Assembly: GCF_009832905.1 (NCBI RefSeq)
Contig: NZ_CP047135.1
Coordinates: forward strand, 350,001-414,000
DNA from: Stenotrophomonas sp. 364
GTDB lineage: Bacteria; Pseudomonadota; Gammaproteobacteria; Xanthomonadales; Xanthomonadaceae
Length of the DNA: 64,000 nucleotides
Direction of reading: 5' to 3'
Position 1 is the first letter of the stretch. Each line of letters starts with the position of its first letter. Under the pieces are notes generated by a model that saw only the letters and a program-made list of their open reading frames with translations, did no database searches and was not told the DNA's origin. This document shows positions 56,542-64,000 of this stretch, in pieces. The position numbers and the translations under genes were made by a program.

Positions 56542-57774
56542 ATGGCGCATTTCGAACTGATTGAAAAGATGGCACCCAATGCGGTGATCAAGGTGATCGG
56601 CGTGGGCGGCGGCGGCGGTAACGCCGTGGCGCACATGGTCAGCACCAGTGTGGACGGCGTGGAGTTCATCACCGCCAACACCGACTCGCAGGCCATCAAG
56701 AATTGCGGTGCCAAGCTGCAGCTGCAGCTGGGTACCAACGTCACCAAGGGCCTGGGCGCAGGCGCGAACCCGGAAGTCGGCCGCCAGGCCGCGCTGGAAG
56801 ATCGTGAGCGCATCATGGACGCGCTGCAGGGCGCGGACATGGTGTTCATCACCGCCGGCATGGGCGGCGGCACCGGCACCGGCGCCGCACCGGTGGTGGC
56901 ACAGCTGGCCAAGGAGATGGGCATCCTGACCGTCGCCGTGGTCACCAAGCCGTTCCCGTTCGAAGGCCGTCGCCGCATGCAGGTGGCGCTGAAGGGCATC
57001 GAGGAGCTGAGCCAGCATTGCGACTCGCTGATCACCATCCCGAACGAAAAGCTGATCACCGTGCTGGGCCGCAACGCCACCATGATCCAGGCCTTCCGTG
57101 CCGCCAACGACGTCCTCCAGGGCGCCGTGCAGGGCATCGCCGACCTGATCGTGCGTCCGGGGCTGATCAACGTCGACTTCGCCGACGTGCGCACCGTCAT
57201 GTCCGAAATGGGCCTGGCGATGATGGGCACCGGCACCGCCCGCGGCGATGACCGCGCCCAGGCTGCGGCCGAAGCGGCCATCCAGAACCCGCTGCTGGAC
57301 GATGTGAACCTGGCCGGTGCCAACGGCATCCTGGTCAACATCACCGCCGGCGCCGACTTCACCATGGCCGAGTTCGACGAGATCGGCCGCACCATCGATG
57401 GCTTCGCGTCCGAAGATGCCACCGTGGTGGTCGGTACCGTGCTGGATCCGGACATGCAGGACGAAGTCCGCGTGACTGTGGTGGCCACCGGCCTGAACCG
57501 CGTCGTGGCCTCCAAGACCCAGCGTCCGGGCGAGCGCGCGCCGATCAAGCTGGTCCGCAACGCCACCACCGGCCAGCCGGAGTTCGGCGAGTTCGACACC
57601 GGCGGCGATGCGGTCTCCAAGGCCGTCGGCGGGATGGGCATGGGCATGGGCCTGCGTCGTCCGAGCGCCGATACCCCGGCGTCGTCGGCCCCGTCGTCGT
57701 CCGGCCCGGCGGCTGCTGAACTGCCCAACGATTACCTGGACATCCCGGCGTTCCTGCGCCGCCAGGCGGACTGA
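56542..57774 (+). CDS. ftsZ: Cell division GTPase FtsZ
   Basis: A 410-aa tubulin-like GTPase forming the division ring. The GTP loop GGGTGTG is at 108-114, the N-terminus has [15 protein letters not shown], and the conserved C-terminal peptide [11 protein letters not shown] ends the protein. GAGGAC lies eight bases before ATG. A flexible linker of about 50 residues precedes the tail. Confidence 0.98.
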   Translation: MAHFELIEKMAPNAVIKVIGVGGGGGNAVAHMVSTSVDGVEFITANTDSQAIKNCGAKLQLQLGTNVTKGLGAGANPEVGRQAALEDRERIMDALQGADMVFITAGMGGGTGTGAAPVVAQLAKEMGILTVAVVTKPFPFEGRRRMQVALKGIEELSQHCDSLITIPNEKLITVLGRNATMIQAFRAANDVLQGAVQGIADLIVRPGLINVDFADVRTVMSEMGLAMMGTGTARGDDRAQAAAEAAIQNPLLDDVNLAGANGILVNITAGADFTMAEFDEIGRTIDGFASEDATVVVGTVLDPDMQDEVRVTVVATGLNRVVASKTQRPGERAPIKLVRNATTGQPEFGEFDTGGDAVSKAVGGMGMGMGLRRPSADTPASSAPSSSGPAAAELPNDYLDIPAFLRRQAD

Positions 57775-57826
57775 GGATTGCATGCCGGGGTCTTGTCCTC
57801 CCCGGTAAGCGCCTCCATGTCCCTTG

Positions 57827-57852
57827 CTGCCGGGCCCGGAGTGGCCCGGCAG
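57827..57852 (+). terminator. Hairpin between ftsZ and lpxC
   Basis: Ten pairs (CTGCCGGGCC / GGCCCGGCAG) around CGGAGT, 52 bp after ftsZ. There is no clear U-tract, so partial termination or RNA stabilisation is likelier than full termination. Confidence 0.5.
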
Positions 57853-57953
57853 TCTGCCGCCCGTCTTTCGATTCAGAAAGGGGTGGTGGTACTGCGTGTT
57901 ATTCTTGTTTGTCACCGCCGCGCTGACTGCGCGCTCTCCCGGTCCTGCTCCCC

Positions 57954-58865
57954 ATGATTCCGCAACGCACCCTCAAGAACACGATCCGCGCCACCGGCGT
58001 TGGCCTGCACAGCGGTGACAAGGTCTACATGACCCTGCGCCCGGCCCCGGTCAACCATGGCATCGTGTTCCGTCGGGTCGATCTGGAGCCGGTGGTGGAA
58101 GTGCCCGCGCGCGCGGACCTGGTCACCGAAGTCACCCTGTGCACCGGGCTGACCTACCACGAGGCCAAGATCCAGACCGTCGAACACCTGATGTCGGCCC
58201 TGGCCGGCCTGGGCGTGGACAACATCATCGTGGAGCTGTCCTCGGCCGAACTGCCGATCATGGACGGGTCCTCCGGGCCGTTCGTGTTCCTGCTGCAATC
58301 GGCGGGCATCGCCGAGCAGGACGCCCCCAAGCGCTTCATCCGCATTCTCAAGACGGTGGAAGTGACCGAAGGCGACAAGGTCGCCCGCTTCGAGCCCTAC
58401 GAGGGCTACAAGCTCGGTTTCACCATCCAGTTCGATCACCCGATGATCCCGGCCAAGCAGTCGCGCGCCGAGATCGAGTTCTCCACGGCCGCCTACACCA
58501 AGGAAATCTCCCGCGCGCGCACCTTCGGGTTCATGCGTGACCTGGAGTACATGCGCGAGCGCAACCTGGGGCTGGGCGGCTCGATGGACAACGCCATCGT
58601 GCTCGACGAATTCCGCGTGCTCAACGACGACGGCCTGCGCTACGCCGACGAGTTCGTGCGCCACAAGATCCTCGACGCCATCGGCGACCTGTATCTGGCC
58701 GGCGGCCAGGTGCTGGGCGCCTATGAAGGCTTCAAGTCCGGGCATGCGCTCAACAACAAGCTGGTGCGCGCGCTGATGGCCGACGCTACGGCGTGGGAGT
58801 GGGTGAGCTATGACGCCGCTGCTGCTACGGCGCCGGTGGTTTATGGGGCGCCGGCGTACGCCTGA
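57954..58865 (+). CDS. lpxC: Lipid A biosynthesis deacetylase LpxC
   Basis: A 303-aa zinc enzyme performing the committed step of lipid A synthesis. Zinc ligands are His78 ([10 protein letters not shown]), His237 and Asp241 (HKILDAIGD), with catalytic His264 in SGHALNNKL. It follows ftsZ after 179 bp, the usual gammaproteobacterial place, and ends the cluster. Confidence 0.97.
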   Translation: MIPQRTLKNTIRATGVGLHSGDKVYMTLRPAPVNHGIVFRRVDLEPVVEVPARADLVTEVTLCTGLTYHEAKIQTVEHLMSALAGLGVDNIIVELSSAELPIMDGSSGPFVFLLQSAGIAEQDAPKRFIRILKTVEVTEGDKVARFEPYEGYKLGFTIQFDHPMIPAKQSRAEIEFSTAAYTKEISRARTFGFMRDLEYMRERNLGLGGSMDNAIVLDEFRVLNDDGLRYADEFVRHKILDAIGDLYLAGGQVLGAYEGFKSGHALNNKLVRALMADATAWEWVSYDAAAATAPVVYGAPAYA

Positions 58866-58883
58866 GGTCGCCACCCGGCCGAA

Positions 58884-58907
58884 GTAGCCACCCATGGGGC
58901 GGCTCTA
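58884..58907 (-). repeat. SMAG/REP palindrome, degenerate
   Basis: Read on the minus strand: GTAG-AGCCGCCC-CAT-GGGTGGCT-AC, with one mismatch in the stem. It is 18 bp after the lpxC stop. Confidence 0.6.
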
Positions 58908-58946
58908 CCACCCGGCGGGATATCGCATTGATTTTATTGGAAAACG

Positions 58947-58967
58947 AACGGCGCCTTGGGCGCCGTT
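58947..58967 (+). terminator. Terminator of the dcw-lpxC cluster
   Basis: Nine pairs (AACGGCGCC / GGCGCCGTT) around TTG, then a T-rich TCGCGTTTT. It is the first hairpin with T residues after lpxC. Confidence 0.72.
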
Positions 58968-59053
58968 TCGCGTTTTCGGGGTATAGGCGGGGTGATCTTG
59001 ACGTCAATGAACCGTGGACGTGCACAGGTCACGGAATTGTGAACCTGATCGAG

Positions 59054-59087
59054 GTTCTTGCTGAATTTAACGCAATTTTAATAAAAG
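59054..59087 (+). promoter_or_regulatory. AT-rich promoter-like island with no assigned gene
   Basis: A stretch of A and T stands out in this GC-rich gap, with TTTAAT (59077-59082) as a -10-like hexamer and TTCTTG (59055-59060) 16 bases before it. Downstream on the plus strand there is no gene until 59644, and the region runs antisense to dciA. Confidence 0.3.
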
Positions 59088-59190
59088 ACTAACGACTGGG
59101 CGGCGTTCCGCGGCTACGATGCTGGCCGGTTCCCTGACAAGTTCACGTGCTCGTGACGCGTCGGGGAAGGGGACGGATGCCCCGATGCCT

Positions 59191-59631
59191 TCAGGACTTG
59201 GTGAAATCCATGTCCTTCAGGCAGGCCAACGCGTCGCGTAGCCCTTTGTGCGTGGCGGCTGAAACTGCGTGGGGGCCATTCCGGTTGTCGATCGCTGGGG
59301 AGCGTGGAGGAGGGGCAGCCGCAGTTTTGACGGTCACCTTGGTGACCTTCAGCCCGATGGACCGGGCCGCGTCGATCAACTGTGCTTCGGCAAGCCTCAG
59401 CTTGGCGTGCCACACAGGGGAGTCGACGAGAAAAACGAGGTGCTCGCCGCTTACATTCGCCAGCCGGCAACGGGTGGCCAGTGCAGGCGGTAAATGGGGG
59501 CGCAATTGACGGTCCAGTGCGTCCAGCCACAAGGCTCGGCGCAGCGGGTTACCGGCTTTGTCCGCCATCACCGCATCCAACGCCGGCTTCGGCGTGGATG
59601 GGGATCGCGCACTGGATTTCGGCTCAGACAT
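59191..59631 (-). CDS. dciA: DUF721 helicase-loader-type protein DciA
   Basis: A 146-aa protein of the DUF721/DciA family, the ancestral loader partner of the DnaB helicase. The family core runs from ALWLDALDRQLRPHLP to DSPVWHAKLRLAEAQLIDAAR, followed by a disordered Ala/Pro/Arg tail. Gammaproteobacteria lacking DnaC use DciA. The ATG lies 12 bp from the divergent M23 gene start. Confidence 0.88.
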   Translation of the reverse strand: MSEPKSSARSPSTPKPALDAVMADKAGNPLRRALWLDALDRQLRPHLPPALATRCRLANVSGEHLVFLVDSPVWHAKLRLAEAQLIDAARSIGLKVTKVTVKTAAAPPPRSPAIDNRNGPHAVSAATHKGLRDALACLKDMDFTKS

Positions 59632-59643
59632 GAAAACTCACTG

Positions 59644-60594
59644 ATGGCATTCAAAAAGATCGTAATCAAAACGCGTGAAGGAAAGGCCAAGACGCCCCTG
59701 GCGCGTTTGCGTTTCTACTTCGAAGATTCCCCCCGGGCCCTGCTGGGCAGCGTGCTGGGGGTTGGCTGCCTGATCGGCTTCGGTGCCGGCATCGGCGGCA
59801 GCATGTTCAATGATTCCCGGCTCCACGCCAAGGTCGCCCAGCAGGAACGCGAGCTGGCGCAGGCCCAGAAGGACGCCCAGACCCAGGTGAACGCGCTGGC
59901 AGCGCGGATGGGTGAACTGCAGGCGCAGGCCACCCGTCTCAACGCCCTGGGCGAACGACTGACCCAGATGGGCAAGCTGGAAGACGGCGAATTCGACTTC
60001 AACGAGACCCCCGGCCTCGGTGAAGGCGAGCCCGGCCCGACCCAGGACATCCCGGTCAGCGCGGTCAACGCCGACTTACAGGTGCTGGAGCAGCGCTTTG
60101 CTGCTTCAGGCCGCCAGTTGTCGGTGATGGAGTCGCTGATGTTCGACCACCAGCTCGAACAGAACGCGGTGCCCGGCCGCATGCCGATCCGCAACACCTA
60201 TATCACCTCCAACTTCGGCACCCGCAGCGATCCGTTCGGTCGCGGTGCGGCCACCCACAAGGGCATGGACTTCCACGCCAAGGTCGGTGACCCGGTGATG
60301 TCGGTGGCCGACGGCGTGGTCAGCTTCGCCGGCGTGAAGGGCGGGTACGGCAACGTGGTCGACGTGGACCACGGCAACGGCTATGTCACCCGCTACGCGC
60401 ACAACTCGCGCCTGGTGGTGAAGCCGGGCGACCTGGTGCGGGCCGGCCAGGAAGTGGCCAAGGCCGGCTCCACCGGCCGTTCCACCGGTGCCCACGTGCA
60501 CTTCGAGGTGTGGGAACGTGGCCAGGTGGTCAACCCGCGCAAGTTCCTCGGTGACGGCGGCAATACCCCGGTCGGGCGCGTCTCGCGCGGCTGA
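59644..60594 (+). CDS. M23-family peptidoglycan endopeptidase or activator (LytM domain)
   Basis: A 316-aa membrane-anchored protein: cytoplasmic basic N-terminus, one membrane helix (about 36-55, SVLGVGCLIGFGAGIGG), a coiled-coil (62-110) and a C-terminal LytM/M23 domain. HKGMDF and HVHFEVWERG carry the metal ligands, and the conserved VTSNFG-type start is ITSNFGTRSDPFG. All expected His/Asp ligands are present, so it is likely catalytic rather than a degenerate NlpD/EnvC activator. It precedes secA; in related bacteria this M23 gene and secA are neighbours. Confidence 0.88.
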   Translation: MAFKKIVIKTREGKAKTPLARLRFYFEDSPRALLGSVLGVGCLIGFGAGIGGSMFNDSRLHAKVAQQERELAQAQKDAQTQVNALAARMGELQAQATRLNALGERLTQMGKLEDGEFDFNETPGLGEGEPGPTQDIPVSAVNADLQVLEQRFAASGRQLSVMESLMFDHQLEQNAVPGRMPIRNTYITSNFGTRSDPFGRGAATHKGMDFHAKVGDPVMSVADGVVSFAGVKGGYGNVVDVDHGNGYVTRYAHNSRLVVKPGDLVRAGQEVAKAGSTGRSTGAHVHFEVWERGQVVNPRKFLGDGGNTPVGRVSRG

Positions 60595-60603
60595 TCGCGT
60601 CGG

Positions 60604-60674
60604 GTAGTGCCGGCCGCTGGCCGGCACGCCTGCAGGGTCGCCGAATGCGGTATCCGGCCAGCGGCCGGCACTAC
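60604..60674. repeat. Inverted pair of SMAG palindromes upstream of secA
   Basis: Copy 1 (60604-60628, +) GTAG-TGCCGGCC-GCT-GGCCGGCA and copy 2 (60651-60674, -) with the same palindrome reversed. The pair is 150 bp before secA and could fold into one long structure. Confidence 0.78.
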
Positions 60675-60711
60675 CTCCACGGGGTTGAAACGCCAGGCCC
60701 CCGACCCAAGC

Positions 60712-60717
60712 TACAAT
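60712..60717 (+). promoter_or_regulatory. Predicted -10 element for secA
   Basis: TACAAT (60712-60717) is the only good -10 in the gap. TTGAAA at 60685-60690 is 21 bp upstream, too far for a typical -35, so strength is uncertain. Confidence 0.4.
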
Positions 60718-60731
60718 GGGTATTGCCATAG

Positions 60732-60752
60732 ACAGGGCGCAGTGCGCCCTGT
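60732..60752 (+). terminator. Hairpin with U-rich tail in the secA leader
   Basis: Nine pairs (ACAGGGCGC / GCGCCCTGT) around AGT, then TTTCGTTT. If transcription starts near 60724, this attenuator-like hairpin lies in the secA leader, 73 bp before the ATG. Confidence 0.5.
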
Positions 60753-60824
60753 TTCGTTTGCGGCCGACGCATCCCCCGGGGAGGGCGTGGCCGTTGGGGC
60801 GTCTCATTCCAACCGGTTCCTTCA

Positions 60825-63557
<2,733 letters not shown>

Positions 63558-63563
63558 CCCCAG

Positions 63564-63588
63564 GACGCCCCGCCAAGTGCGGGGCGTC
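63564..63588 (+). terminator. Hairpin after secA
   Basis: Ten pairs (GACGCCCCGC / GCGGGGCGTC) around CAAGT, just after the secA stop; only a short U-containing tail follows. Confidence 0.6.
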
Positions 63589-63600
63589 TGCTATCTGGGG

Positions 63601-63625
63601 GTAGAGCCACGCCATGCGTGGCTGC
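63601..63625 (+). repeat. SMAG/REP palindrome between secA and mutT
   Basis: GTAG head, AGCCACGC, loop CAT, GCGTGGCT. It lies 12 bp after the secA hairpin. Confidence 0.75.
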
Positions 63626-63696
63626 ACCCCGGCCCGGCACCGGCCGATGCTTTTTCGGGATTGCGCCAGCACCGCGCTATTGGGCATGCTCCCCCC

Positions 63697-64000
63697 ATGC
63701 CATCCCCCAAACGATCGATCCACGTCGTGGCCGGCGTCATCACCGACGCCCGCGGCCGCATCCTGCTCAACCGCCGTACCGAAGACCGCGACATGGGCGG
63801 CCTCTGGGAGTTTCCCGGCGGCAAGCGCGAGCCCGGCGAAAGCTCCGAGCAGGCGCTGGTGCGCGAACTGCGCGAGGAACTGGGGATCGAAGCGGAGGTG
63901 GGCGAGTGGATCATGGACGTGCCGCAGATCTACCCCGACAAGCGGCTGCGCCTGGAAGTCCGCCGGATCAGCAGCTGGAAGGGCAGCCCCCGCGGGCGTG
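63697..64000 (+). CDS. mutT: Nudix hydrolase MutT, 5' part only
   Basis: The first 101 codons of an 8-oxo-dGTP-type Nudix hydrolase; the gene leaves the window on the right. The Nudix box is complete: GGKREPGESSEQALVRELREEL followed by GIEAEV, matching G-x5-E-x7-REUXEEXGU. The VHVVAGVI-type start (IHVVAGVITDARGRILL) is seen. Location next to secA is classical for mutT in gammaproteobacteria. Confidence 0.92.
   Translation, partial: MPSPKRSIHVVAGVITDARGRILLNRRTEDRDMGGLWEFPGGKREPGESSEQALVRELREELGIEAEVGEWIMDVPQIYPDKRLRLEVRRISSWKGSPRGR

Noticed and set aside
55122..57728. 868-aa minus-strand frame opposite ftsA-ftsZ
   Set aside because: It spans two real genes and the gap, is low complexity, and has no recognisable motif; it is a shadow of high GC content.
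60595..60824. secM regulator gene upstream of secA
   Set aside because: The 230-bp gap holds palindromes and a hairpin but no frame with an arrest motif.

Overview
The window is high-GC DNA from a gammaproteobacterium of the Xanthomonadaceae, most likely Stenotrophomonas. Three things point there: GTAG-headed palindromes of the Stenotrophomonas SMAG/REP type in many intergenic gaps, a dcw cluster with no murD between mraY and ftsW, and the lpoA-yraN / rsmI / rnpB / NRDE / mraZ neighbourhood. The genus call is inference; no 16S rRNA gene is in the window.

Region 1 (1-24122, all + strand) is an almost complete type III secretion system (T3SS) in SPI-1 (Inv-Mxi-Spa) order: the tail of sctC, then sctW, sctV, an InvB-like chaperone, sctN, O, P, Q, R, S, T, U, a SicA-like chaperone, the translocators sctE, sctB and sctA, a 694-aa collagen-repeat protein, an unknown 195-aa protein, iacP, iagB, and sctD, F, I, J, K, L, closed by a small unknown gene. 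It is not the Hrp2 system of plant-pathogenic Xanthomonas. The 694-aa protein sits where Salmonella has sipA and carries 17 Gly-Pro-Asp-Gly-X-Y hexads, so it is the best candidate for a new secreted effector or surface protein. No regulator gene is visible; sctC runs off the left edge.

Region 2 (24156-32740) is a surface-adhesion locus: a chaperone-usher fimbria split over two divergent units (major subunit and chaperone on -, tip adhesin, usher and minor subunit on +), then an autotransporter. Five promoter-like elements of the form TTGCAA-N4-TTGCAT followed 22 bp later by a -10-like hexamer lie upstream of the iacP-sctD operon, both fimbrial units, the usher and the autotransporter. A sixth, weaker copy lies upstream of an ABC-F gene. 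This layout suggests one unknown OmpR/ToxR-type (HilA-like) activator controlling both secretion and adhesion.

Region 3 (32776-41673) is mostly ordinary chromosome: an ABC-F ATPase with a possible leader peptide, a GlcD-type FAD oxidase, a membrane metal-dependent hydrolase, yraN, lpoA, rsmI, RNase P RNA (rnpB, - strand), a DM13 protein and an NRDE/TANGO2 protein.

Region 4 (41811-58865) is the division and cell-wall cluster mraZ-rsmH-ftsL-ftsI-murE-murF-mraY-ftsW-murG-murC-ddl-ftsQ-ftsA-ftsZ-lpxC, tightly overlapping, with a promoter, three 10-bp-spaced MraZ-type repeats and a perfect DnaA box upstream. Region 5 (59191-64000) holds dciA (-), an M23 endopeptidase-like gene, secA and the start of mutT.
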